NCBI GenBank assembly: GCA_022447685.1 | Contig: JAKVAO010000022.1 | Coordinates: forward strand, 1-36,091 | Reading direction: 5' to 3' | Source of the DNA: Candidatus Caenarcanales bacterium | Lineage (GTDB): Bacteria; Cyanobacteriota; Vampirovibrionia; LMEP-6097 | DNA: 36,091 bases | Shown: positions 25,471 to 33,186 of the stretch, piece by piece | Numbering within the stretch: position 1 is the stretch's first letter | Layout of the letters: each line of letters begins with the position of its first letter | The notes under the pieces: model-generated | Database searches by the model: none | What the model saw: only the letters and a program-made list of their open reading frames with translations | What the model was told of the DNA's origin: nothing | Program-made: the position numbers and the translations under genes

Positions 25471-27375
25471 ATGGATAGCAATGCGATAAATATAATAATT
25501 ACAATCATTGTTGTTGTTGCCTTCATTTTCATTTACCTTGTAGTTTTCACAAGCTTCTTTGACAACTTCTCTACAGCTAAATACGAGAAATCTATCAAAA
25601 TCAAAAAGAAATATAGTGTTGAAACTTTAAGGTTGCTGAAGAAAATATGCTACCAGTTCCGTCACAGATCATTTGACGCATGGCTTGCTTGGCTTAGAAT
25701 ACAAGAGAATGATATTCAAAATATTGCCTTAAATAAACTAATTCAACATTTAAATGGTGATGTCATAGAGTGGGATGAATCTGTAACTCCTGATATAATC
25801 ATGAACTTAACAGTTTTCAAAGGTATAAAAAACCTTTCCTTTATTTTCCCCAATTTACTTACCAAAATCAAAGAAGCATCACATACAGCTCTAGTTAACC
25901 AATTCCTTTACTACAAATCTGCTTTCATACCTTTTATCACTCTTTATCCAAGTTTGGGACTAGAATACCTTGAAGTAGAAGTAGAAGAACTATGTAATTC
26001 AGAAGAGCTTGGCTCAGTTGATAAAAAAAAATTCATAATCGAACAACTTGAAAGAATTAGTACACACTTCAATGAAGGAAAAATTTATGACCAAACCATT
26101 GTTGATCTCTTACTTGATATAATTTGTAATGATGACGAAGATTCAATTGTACGATGGGAATCTTTCGAAGTTTTAAGTGGTTTTGGACCTGAAGAAGTAT
26201 CACAATCTGCTCTCAAAATTATCCCAGTAATCGTTGAGAACAGTGACACTATGGATGAAGTTATCTCACAAATCTTCAAAAGTCTTTTAAAAGACATGGT
26301 TACAATGATCAATAAACCAGAAATCTTTGGGATTTTTCAAGAAGCGATTAAGAAACCTTCCTTAAAGCCAATTATAGTCACAACTTTAGGAAACCTACTT
26401 ATGGGTATTAACAGCTTATTTGGTATGGAGCATTTATTTGCAATCTATAAGCTTGGAGAAAGCGATGCACCTGACCTTGTAAAAATTCTAGCTAAAAGAA
26501 ATACACTTACAGAATCAGAGACAGTCTTTATAGAAGAAGCTTCACCAAAATTCCTAGGCTTTAAAGATATACTTACAGCAGAAGAGCTGAAATTAGATGA
26601 TGTCCCTATTCCTTCTTTCCAAAAAGAATACGGCGATAATTTATTAAAAAAACTTGGAAAAGTCCCTTTTGAAAAGAAAGAAGGTTCTGTTGGAAATATA
26701 TATGAGAGTGCTTTACTGAGAGGACCAAACAAATTTGATAAAATATATTTCTCAAGACTCTTTTGCTTACTAAGAAATATGAATTTTAAACATGTCGATC
26801 TTGAAAAAACCTATATAGAAAACAAGAATGATCCAGGTACAGGTCTAGAAAATCAAATGAAATATGAACAGGAAGGAACTCTTTTCTTTATTACTGGAAT
26901 TGAGTCTGTTTATACCAAAGGGCAAGATGACGATAATGAAAAACAAACTAAAAAACTCAAACAGGTTTTAAAAACTTTCTCACAAAACAAGGAATATTTT
27001 CTTATAGCTTCATCTGAGGACCCCAATTTTATGCAAGAAACAGGGCAAACCTTTATAGATATACAAGCAGATAATATTTTCAAAAATATCATTGATTTCA
27101 ACCTTCCTGGTCAATACGACCAATTGAAGCTTCTAGAGTCTATGGTTCAACAAATGAATAAAAAGAGAATTCGAGATGGTGAAGGAATATTAAACCAATT
27201 ACTATCATTAGCCAAAGACCGTTCCATGATTGAAGGGTATTATACTGCCGCAAAATTTGCAAAGCTCTTATTAATACTATTTACAGACTATGAAAGCATA
27301 GACCCTATTCTCAATCTTGAAGAGAAGTATGAATTCTTACTCAATGAATCCAAACGTAAAAAAGCATCAAAGTAG
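25471..27375 (+). CDS. Unknown MotB-linked protein B: membrane-anchored paralogue of protein A
   Basis: A 634-residue product beginning on the base after the previous stop. It has an N-terminal membrane helix (residues 6-30, INIIITIIVVVAFIFIYLVV) that protein A lacks. FDAWLAWLRIQENDIQNIAL matches the EWVEWIKKQDENLQYIA segment of protein A, and LVKILAKRNTLTESE matches its VQKALAQRNELTYQE. The C-terminal core also aligns: LLRGPNKFDKIYFSRLF has G418-P and K424 of a Walker A but not its inner glycines or Thr/Ser, and TLFFITG (470-476) replaces Walker B without acidic residues. IDFNLPGQYDQLKLLESM resembles an AAA+ lid entry. It is probably inner-membrane bound facing the cytoplasm, a second pseudo-AAA+ protein of the stator operon. 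Confidence 0.85.
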   Translation: MDSNAINIIITIIVVVAFIFIYLVVFTSFFDNFSTAKYEKSIKIKKKYSVETLRLLKKICYQFRHRSFDAWLAWLRIQENDIQNIALNKLIQHLNGDVIEWDESVTPDIIMNLTVFKGIKNLSFIFPNLLTKIKEASHTALVNQFLYYKSAFIPFITLYPSLGLEYLEVEVEELCNSEELGSVDKKKFIIEQLERISTHFNEGKIYDQTIVDLLLDIICNDDEDSIVRWESFEVLSGFGPEEVSQSALKIIPVIVENSDTMDEVISQIFKSLLKDMVTMINKPEIFGIFQEAIKKPSLKPIIVTTLGNLLMGINSLFGMEHLFAIYKLGESDAPDLVKILAKRNTLTESETVFIEEASPKFLGFKDILTAEELKLDDVPIPSFQKEYGDNLLKKLGKVPFEKKEGSVGNIYESALLRGPNKFDKIYFSRLFCLLRNMNFKHVDLEKTYIENKNDPGTGLENQMKYEQEGTLFFITGIESVYTKGQDDDNEKQTKKLKQVLKTFSQNKEYFLIASSEDPNFMQETGQTFIDIQADNIFKNIIDFNLPGQYDQLKLLESMVQQMNKKRIRDGEGILNQLLSLAKDRSMIEGYYTAAKFAKLLLILFTDYESIDPILNLEEKYEFLLNESKRKKASK

Positions 27376-28251
27376 AAAGCAACCTTTATCTATAACATAG
27401 TCACCATCTTGATTTAAAGCTGCAAAATTATACTTAGAAGCATCTTGCTCGTCTTTGATCATCTTAAATTCAAGCTCATCACCAGGTTTAACAGGTTTAG
27501 AAAAACGTGCCTTAAAAGACTTTAGCTGAGTCAAATCAAAATAGTGATTATAAAGATTAGCAGCAAGTGCCATACTAGCCATGCCATGCAAAATATTAGT
27601 TCCTAATCCTACAGACTTTCCTAGATCGGAATCTAAATGAATAGCATTGAAATCACCACTAGCACCTGCATATCTCTGAGGCATATATTTATCGATATAA
27701 ACTTTCATTCCATACTCAGTATCTGAAAGCTTCACATAATCAGGAATAGACTCTTTAGTCTCTATATGTTTAGGAAAGAAATTTAACTTAGCTGCAAGTG
27801 AAGATAAAAATATAAATGACTTTTCAGTAAAGCTAAAGTCAGTATCATTACCACCTCGAACTATAAAAGAACTTGTTTGTGAGCAAACTAATTCATCATT
27901 AGAATCTTTCGAGTCAACTTTGTAAATTACAAAGTCATGTCCTTTTTTATGGAATATACTATCAATCCATACATAGCTAGTAATATAGTCACCCGCTCTC
28001 GCTGCTTTATGATAAGTAATTTCCATATCACCGTGAACTAGTTTACCTAAATTTAAATTTAATTCAGGGTCATAGAGCACAGCTTCTAATAAACTTGAAC
28101 CATAAACTACTGGAAAAGTTGCTGGGACAATATTTTCGTATTTATCTTGTTCACCTTTAACTGCTTTTACAAACTCTTTTACTTTCTCTTGAGAAATTTG
28201 ATACGTTACAGGTGGATAAGCCTTACCTATGAATTTTTCATCAATAACCAT
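27367..28251 (-). CDS. MaoC-like double-hotdog hydratase/dehydratase
   Basis: Two hotdog domains in one chain. The N-terminal half (residues 1-150) resembles the FAS1-like dehydratase/MaoC_N domain, with VHGDMEITYHKAARAGD and FVIYKV. The C-terminal half has the hydratase 2 motif, RYAGASGDFNAIHLD, with D200, N202 and H205 as catalytic-site residues, followed by GLGTNILHGMASMAL. Such proteins (R-specific enoyl-CoA hydratases or 3-hydroxyacyl dehydratases of the HadAB type) act on acyl-CoA or acyl-ACP. The motif is intact, so the protein should be active. The substrate chain is unknown. It overlaps the end of the convergent protein B gene by 9 bases and lies 27 bases after the moxR stop. Confidence 0.9.
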   Translation of the reverse strand: MVIDEKFIGKAYPPVTYQISQEKVKEFVKAVKGEQDKYENIVPATFPVVYGSSLLEAVLYDPELNLNLGKLVHGDMEITYHKAARAGDYITSYVWIDSIFHKKGHDFVIYKVDSKDSNDELVCSQTSSFIVRGGNDTDFSFTEKSFIFLSSLAAKLNFFPKHIETKESIPDYVKLSDTEYGMKVYIDKYMPQRYAGASGDFNAIHLDSDLGKSVGLGTNILHGMASMALAANLYNHYFDLTQLKSFKARFSKPVKPGDELEFKMIKDEQDASKYNFAALNQDGDYVIDKGCFLL

Positions 28252-28278
28252 AAATCTATTCTAAAGTAAGTTTGAAAT

Positions 28279-29313
28279 TTAAGGAACTTCAATACAATCA
28301 AAAATAATCTTGATAATATCGTCAGTGTTTTTATCCTCAGCCTCAGCTTCAAAACTTAAACCAATACGATGACGTAAAACATCAAAACCAATATTTTTAA
28401 TATCCTGTGGAATCACATAAGCTCTACCTTGAAGAAAAGCATAGGTCTTCGCAGCCAGACTAAGAGCTATCGAGGCTCTAGGTGAGGCACCATAATCAAT
28501 TAAATAATCAAGTTCTTTAATTTTGTGCTTTTTAGAGAAATTCGCTTCCTCTTCTCCAAGCCTAGTTGCAAAAATAATATCAACTATATAATCTTGAATC
28601 TTTTCGTCAACATATATTTGATCAATCAATTCTCTAGCCTTGAAAATATCGTCTTTGTTAATAATTTGGCTAAGAAATAAATCAGACTTCACAGACTTCA
28701 TATTCATAATTTCTTTCTCTTCTTCACGAGTTGGATAAGAAATCATTAGTTTCATAATAAATCTATCCATCTGTGCTTCAGGTAAAGCGTAAGTTCCTTC
28801 CTGCTCCAAAGGATTCTGAGTTGCAAGAACAATGAAAGGCTCATCTAATTTAAAAGTCTCTTCTCCAATCGTTATATTTTTCTCAGCCATTGCCTCAAGC
28901 AATGCTGACTGCACCTTCGCTGGCGCACGATTAATTTCATCAGCAAGTATCAAATTAGAAAATAAAGGCCCCTGCTTGGTTTCAAAACTTCCAGAATCCT
29001 TATTAGGGTTATAAATCTGAGTACCAATCAAATCTGCTGGAAGAAGATCAGGAGTAAACTGAATACGCTGAGAATCAACACCGATACATTCAGCAAGACT
29101 TTTGATTGTTTCTGTTTTTGCAAGACCTGGCACCCCTTCAATCAACATATGGCCGCCACAGATAACTCCAAGAAGTAATTTTTGAATAAAATCTTCCTGA
29201 CCGATGATTCTCTTCTTTATCTCTTGCCTTACTTTCCTAAAAGACTGGCAATGCACCTGAATTTCTTCAGTTAATTTCTCTAAATTTACATTTTTTGCTT
29301 CTTGTACTTCCAT
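28279..29313 (-). CDS. MoxR-family AAA+ ATPase
   Basis: AAA+ chaperone-like ATPase of the MoxR group. GQEDFI precedes a Walker A at residues 60-67 (GVPGLAKT). PDLLPADLIGT and LILADEINRAPAKVQSALLEAM (Walker B and box) follow, then ATQNPLEQEGTY with the sensor 1 Asn and QMDRFIMKL with an Arg finger. The C-terminal lid includes GASPRASIAL and DVLRHRIGLSFEAE. All ATPase motifs are intact. MoxR proteins usually work with neighbouring VWA-domain proteins on enzyme maturation or envelope stress, but no VWA or DUF58 gene is adjacent here. Length (344 aa) is normal. It is divergent from the ruvB leader across a 238-base gap. Confidence 0.95.
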   Translation of the reverse strand: MEVQEAKNVNLEKLTEEIQVHCQSFRKVRQEIKKRIIGQEDFIQKLLLGVICGGHMLIEGVPGLAKTETIKSLAECIGVDSQRIQFTPDLLPADLIGTQIYNPNKDSGSFETKQGPLFSNLILADEINRAPAKVQSALLEAMAEKNITIGEETFKLDEPFIVLATQNPLEQEGTYALPEAQMDRFIMKLMISYPTREEEKEIMNMKSVKSDLFLSQIINKDDIFKARELIDQIYVDEKIQDYIVDIIFATRLGEEEANFSKKHKIKELDYLIDYGASPRASIALSLAAKTYAFLQGRAYVIPQDIKNIGFDVLRHRIGLSFEAEAEDKNTDDIIKIIFDCIEVP

Positions 29314-29400
29314 TACTAATTAAAAATTCTATCAAAAGAAAGCAAAACAAAATCAAGGCATTACCCTAGCTTTAAATGAGAAATTTCTAATTTAAAGCCA

Positions 29401-29429
29401 TTGCATAGACCAAGAATTTTTGATATAAT
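29401..29429 (+). promoter_or_regulatory. Sigma-70-type promoter upstream of ruvB
   Basis: TTGCAT (29401-29406), a 17-base spacer and a perfect TATAAT (29424-29429) preceded by TGA, so that TGnTATAAT is an exact extended -10. Transcription should begin about 29436, over 110 bases before ruvB. It is the most consensus-like promoter I see in the window. The leader it would produce meets a terminator hairpin within about 25-45 bases. Confidence 0.6.
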
Positions 29430-29458
29430 GTAATAAGTACCTAAAAATAACTTAAATC

Positions 29459-29483
29459 AATCGAGCTACAAGCTCGATTTTTT
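29459..29483 (+). terminator. Intrinsic terminator-like hairpin in the ruvB leader
   Basis: AATCGAGCT (29459-29467) and AGCTCGATT (29471-29479) form a 9-bp stem with an ACA loop, followed by a T run (29478-29483). It lies between the strong promoter and ruvB, so it is either an attenuator or the end of a roughly 45-base RNA. GAGCTTG at 29494-29500 is complementary to CAAGCTC at 29469-29475 and could form an alternative pairing with the 3' arm. It could instead end transcripts entering from elsewhere, but the only upstream gene (moxR) runs the other way. Confidence 0.6.
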
Positions 29484-29551
29484 GCTTTCTTAGGAGCTTG
29501 AAATCTAAATGACGAAAAGCTAATAGCATGTTAGACTTACATAAGTAAGTA

Positions 29552-30604
29552 ATGGCAATAGTTTCTTCCTACGAGCAAGATGGTGATGCAGCTAATAAAG
29601 CTACAAAATCTAAGACTAAAAACTTAGACCCAAAACCTAATAGCGCAGACTTAAATAACGAGAAGCACAATAATCTGCGCCCAGAATCATTTGACGAATA
29701 TGTAGGTCAAGAAAGACTCAAACAGACGCTCAGTATTTCTATCAATGCCGCAAAAAAAAGATCAGATATTGCAAGCATGGGACATGTACTACTCTACGGT
29801 CCTCCAGGTCTTGGTAAAACTAGTTGTGCTTATTTGATAGCCAAAGAACTTGGCAGCAATATCAAAATATTCTCTGCACCAGCACTGGAAAGACCTAAAG
29901 ACATAATAGGGATATTGATGTCACTAAACCAAGGTGATGTTCTTTTCATTGATGAGATACACAGACTAAACAAAGTAACAGAAGAGCTTTTATATCCTGC
30001 TATTGAAGATTTTGAGGTTGACCTCAATGCCGGAAAAGATGATTCAACAAGAATCATGCGCCTGAAAATCAATAAATTTATACTTGTAGGTGCAACTACT
30101 AAGCTTGGTTACATCAGTGCTCCACTCAGAGATAGATTTCTTCACGTTCACAGAATGGAATACTATACTGAAGAAGAACTAAGCCAAGTAATAGCTAAAA
30201 GCGCAGCTAAATTATCTCTAAAAATCAACGATGAAGCATTACTTGAAGTAGCTTCACGCAGTCGTGGAACACCTCGTATAGCAAATCGCTTGCTAAGACT
30301 AGTAAGAGATTACTCAGAACATCTCGAAAAAAATTTATTGGATCTAGAAACAGCTCAAAAAGCCTTAGATCTTTACCAAATAGATAAACACGGCCTCGAC
30401 AATATGGACAAAAAAATCCTACAGGTACTTATTGAACATTACCAAGGTGGACCTGCTGGTTTAGAAACCATAGCTGGGCTTATTGGTGAAGACAAAAACA
30501 CTGTCGAGGATTACTATGAACCATTTTTAATTCAGTCCGGCCTGCTTTTAAGAACACAAAGAGGACGTATTGTAACTGAAAAAGGTTTAGAATATTGTAA
30601 GTGA
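29552..30604 (+). CDS. ruvB: Holliday junction branch migration ATPase RuvB
   Basis: RuvB hexamers drive branch migration with RuvA in recombination repair. The sequence has LRPESFDEYVGQ, a Walker A GPPGLGKT at 83-90, a Walker B DEIHR at 134-138, a sensor region (LVGATTKLGYISAPLRDRF) with the Arg finger, and SRGTPRIANRLLRLVRD of the small AAA+ domain. A C-terminal winged helix follows, with GLETIAGLIGEDKNTVEDYYEPFLIQSGLL. The N-terminus has an extra 40-residue Lys/Asn-rich stretch. All motifs are intact. No ruvA or ruvC is nearby. The ribosome binding site is weak. The stop TGA overlaps the GTG of the next gene (GTGA), so the two are translationally coupled. Confidence 0.96.
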   Translation: MAIVSSYEQDGDAANKATKSKTKNLDPKPNSADLNNEKHNNLRPESFDEYVGQERLKQTLSISINAAKKRSDIASMGHVLLYGPPGLGKTSCAYLIAKELGSNIKIFSAPALERPKDIIGILMSLNQGDVLFIDEIHRLNKVTEELLYPAIEDFEVDLNAGKDDSTRIMRLKINKFILVGATTKLGYISAPLRDRFLHVHRMEYYTEEELSQVIAKSAAKLSLKINDEALLEVASRSRGTPRIANRLLRLVRDYSEHLEKNLLDLETAQKALDLYQIDKHGLDNMDKKILQVLIEHYQGGPAGLETIAGLIGEDKNTVEDYYEPFLIQSGLLLRTQRGRIVTEKGLEYCK

Positions 30605-31818
30605 CCAGAAAAAATTACCTTACTAGCTTAATGATAGGTTTGCTATCTTTTAGCATTTTTAGTTTAATTAACGATAATATTTTTGCAAGTCTCGAGAAAA
30701 AGCTTGTACTAGGGCGTGTTGACTTAAAAAAGTTTGCCTTACAAGACCCGCTCTATAGTTCAGACTTGGTTCTAAATTTAGATATTCACTACCTAGCTTT
30801 ACTTGGATTTCTAATAGTTTTATCAGTTTTTCTTTTGTCACTGAAAACTTGGGCTAGATCTTTTTTCCTCTTTATAATTTTCATTATCCTGATAATAAGT
30901 AGCCAAATTTTATTCCTAGTCTTCGATATAAATCTTTACATTATTAAATTAATTTCAGCTTCTTTCTTTGTTTTCTTTTTTACAACCCTTTTCGATATTG
31001 ATATAGAAACAGTTAACTGGATTAAAGCATTTAAAAATAAAAAAAGAAATCCCATTCAAGCTTTAGAAGACCAAAAAAACAAAGCAATATTCTCCTCTAA
31101 TGAACTATCAAACTTTGAGAAAGCTAGTTTAGAAAGAGAATTAAGCGCAAAGTATTTCCTTAAAGTAGAAGATAAATATGAATCTTTACTGATAGATTTC
31201 CAAGAAAAAATTCTGGGTAAACTAAGTCACATACAAGGTAAACTCAACTCTAACGCTGAAGACATGAGTTTAGAGTCTTTCAAGAACTTGCTTTTCATGA
31301 CTAGAACTGACTTTAATAACAGTTTAGATATTCTGGACAACTGGCTTTTTAATTTATCCCCCTTAAACTTCGAAAATGAAGCTGGGTTCATAGACAGTTT
31401 AAACTTACTTGCAGAGAAATCGAACACTGTATCAGATAAGCAAAGCAAGATCAAAGTAGAAAGCAAAATTAAGTCAGTACAAATGAGCTTTGAGAATAAA
31501 ATCAATATCTTCAGAGCATTAAGTGATTTTATATATCTAATCAATGAAGTCAATCACGATATAGAAGAAAGACCAATCAAAATTCTCTTACTGATAGAAC
31601 TCTGTGAAGAAAACTATTCACTCAAAATTAGCCTTAATTACCCACATCGTATTATTGATGCAGACTATCACAGCTACAGACTCAAAGAAATCAAAAATCG
31701 TATGGAAGTGATTGGAGTAAAATTAGATTTCTTTGAAAATGAGAAGCTTTCTAAGTCACAGAAAATCAATACAATCTCTATAGAAATTCCTAAAGAGAAA
31801 TTTACTTTGGCGTTTTAA
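30601..31818 (+). CDS. Membrane protein resembling a degenerate NarL-class histidine kinase
   Basis: The start GTG 30601 sits in the GTGA overlap with the ruvB stop. Four hydrophobic segments lie near residues 7-23, 64-81, 87-108 and 112-132. The cytoplasmic remainder aligns by eye with HPK7 kinases (NarX/DesK type). FQEKILGKLSHIQ (200-212) sits where the family has LHD..GQ.LSAI, with the phosphoacceptor His replaced by Gln201. RTDFNNSLDILDNWLFNLSPL matches the region ending in LRP. INIFRALSDFIYLINE matches the N box but has Leu313 for the essential Asn. RLKEIKNRMEVIGVKL matches the end of the ATPase domain, and the DNGxG box is missing. It is thus a probable pseudokinase, not an active kinase. 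This is my alignment, untested. Coupling to ruvB is unexpected. Confidence 0.75.
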   Translation: MTRKNYLTSLMIGLLSFSIFSLINDNIFASLEKKLVLGRVDLKKFALQDPLYSSDLVLNLDIHYLALLGFLIVLSVFLLSLKTWARSFFLFIIFIILIISSQILFLVFDINLYIIKLISASFFVFFFTTLFDIDIETVNWIKAFKNKKRNPIQALEDQKNKAIFSSNELSNFEKASLERELSAKYFLKVEDKYESLLIDFQEKILGKLSHIQGKLNSNAEDMSLESFKNLLFMTRTDFNNSLDILDNWLFNLSPLNFENEAGFIDSLNLLAEKSNTVSDKQSKIKVESKIKSVQMSFENKINIFRALSDFIYLINEVNHDIEERPIKILLLIELCEENYSLKISLNYPHRIIDADYHSYRLKEIKNRMEVIGVKLDFFENEKLSKSQKINTISIEIPKEKFTLAF

Positions 31819-31836
31819 ATAGATATAACTAAAAGA

Positions 31837-33186
31837 TTAACTAATAAGCTTAATAGTCAAATTAGCCTTACGCATGTTTTTCAGTTCTTTACTGAATTTA
31901 ACTTTAACGTGATAATTCTTCAAAAAGTTTTCAGCAAAAGCAACTAAAGCTTTATCTTCAATATTGGATTTCAAAGTAAGCTCAACAATTTCAGCGTAGT
32001 TAGTATCCATAATTAACTCATAGACTAAGCCCTCACCAAGCAAAGTAATTGAATCTTTAAACTTAGACTCATTAAGTGCCTGTAACCATGATTCTCCAAT
32101 ATTTCTTGCGATTTGACTTAAAGTAAACTTAGACTCCAAACTTAATTCACGAGCAAAAATTTCTTTATCAAAATCAAACATATTCAAAACAAGCTGAGAT
32201 TTATCGAGATCAAAATTGGTATCAAAAAGACTCAAAACATTATCACCAATATAATTCTTGGAATCACTGACATAAAAAATTACATTATGGATATGCAAAT
32301 CGTGTCCCTCAAAATCTTTCACAGTCACGGATGGCACTATTATATAAGGCTCCATTTCAAAAGTCCAAGGACGCTGCTTATCAAAATGAAAATAATAAAG
32401 AATATTGGATTTGGACTGACTTAACTTAGCTAAGCTTGCTGAACTTATATAACTTTTCTCGGAATCACTGACAAGCTCAAAATCAAAAAATTCAAACTTA
32501 TCCTTAAAATTAAGCAAAGCATATATCTGTGAATTCGAAACAGGAACTAAGAATTTTTCTTTATTCTTCAAACCTCTAGCTTTAAGCTCAAGATCAGAAT
32601 GAACATAAGGACTAGCATCAAAACTAGAAATATTAGTTTGGTTCAAGTAATTATTCAAAAGTGGATAAGGACTCAAAAAAATAATAGCAGCAAGGCTTAA
32701 AGAAAGCATAAAACCACCCAAAAAGAAAAACCAATGAAATATCTGAATGAAAATATTGTTTCTCAAATAATGCGTATTCTCAACTACAAGCGTATTAGAG
32801 CATAAATCGTGAAAACTTATACGCTCAGCATTAAACAATATCGCAAGAGAACCTAAGCCAAATACCGCAGATGAAAGATAGGATAAAAAAGTCCTCAAGA
32901 AAACCTGAAGAAAACTTGTGGCTTTAGAGCCATGATAGTTAACTATCTCCAAACCAAGCATTAATTTACCAATATCAGTATGAGCTTTAGCCGTGATTAA
33001 AATATTAATAACTAATGTAATTAAAAAAGAATTGATATATAGGCTTAGTGAATCAACACTATGAAAAAGAAAAGCGAGAAAAAACTTAAGAGCTAAGCTC
33101 ACCAAATAGGTTAGCAATAAAAGAAAAACTAAATTTATGTAAAAAGCTGTTAAGCGATCTTTAGCAGTAGCAATTTTCCTAAGCAT
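31837..33186 (-). CDS. RDD-family membrane protein with C-terminal retropepsin-like domain
   Basis: The N-terminal 140 residues are an RDD domain: RLTAFYINLVFLLLL, then DIGKLMLGLEIVNYHG, LRTFLSYLSSAVFGLGSL and FHDLCSNTLVVEN. A further helix lies at 150-172. The rest (180-449) is extracytoplasmic. Part of it follows clan AA (retroviral-type) aspartyl proteases: ELVSDSEKSYISSASLAKL (238-255) sits where those have VDTGASYT-IS, and NYIGDNVLSLFDTNFDLDKSQ (311-331) resembles GLLGMDFLSRF-x-IDY. The catalytic DTG is absent (SDS instead), so activity is unlikely. The similarity is my reading and needs a profile search. It overlaps the end of rsmA by 8 bases and is last in the grxC-rsmA transcript. Confidence 0.7.
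   Translation of the reverse strand: MLRKIATAKDRLTAFYINLVFLLLLTYLVSLALKFFLAFLFHSVDSLSLYINSFLITLVINILITAKAHTDIGKLMLGLEIVNYHGSKATSFLQVFLRTFLSYLSSAVFGLGSLAILFNAERISFHDLCSNTLVVENTHYLRNNIFIQIFHWFFFLGGFMLSLSLAAIIFLSPYPLLNNYLNQTNISSFDASPYVHSDLELKARGLKNKEKFLVPVSNSQIYALLNFKDKFEFFDFELVSDSEKSYISSASLAKLSQSKSNILYYFHFDKQRPWTFEMEPYIIVPSVTVKDFEGHDLHIHNVIFYVSDSKNYIGDNVLSLFDTNFDLDKSQLVLNMFDFDKEIFARELSLESKFTLSQIARNIGESWLQALNESKFKDSITLLGEGLVYELIMDTNYAEIVELTLKSNIEDKALVAFAENFLKNYHVKVKFSKELKNMRKANLTIKLIS

Noticed and set aside
31227..31553. 108-codon minus-strand open frame inside the pseudokinase gene
   Set aside because: Shadow frame, Leu/Ser-rich, no ribosome binding site and no domain.
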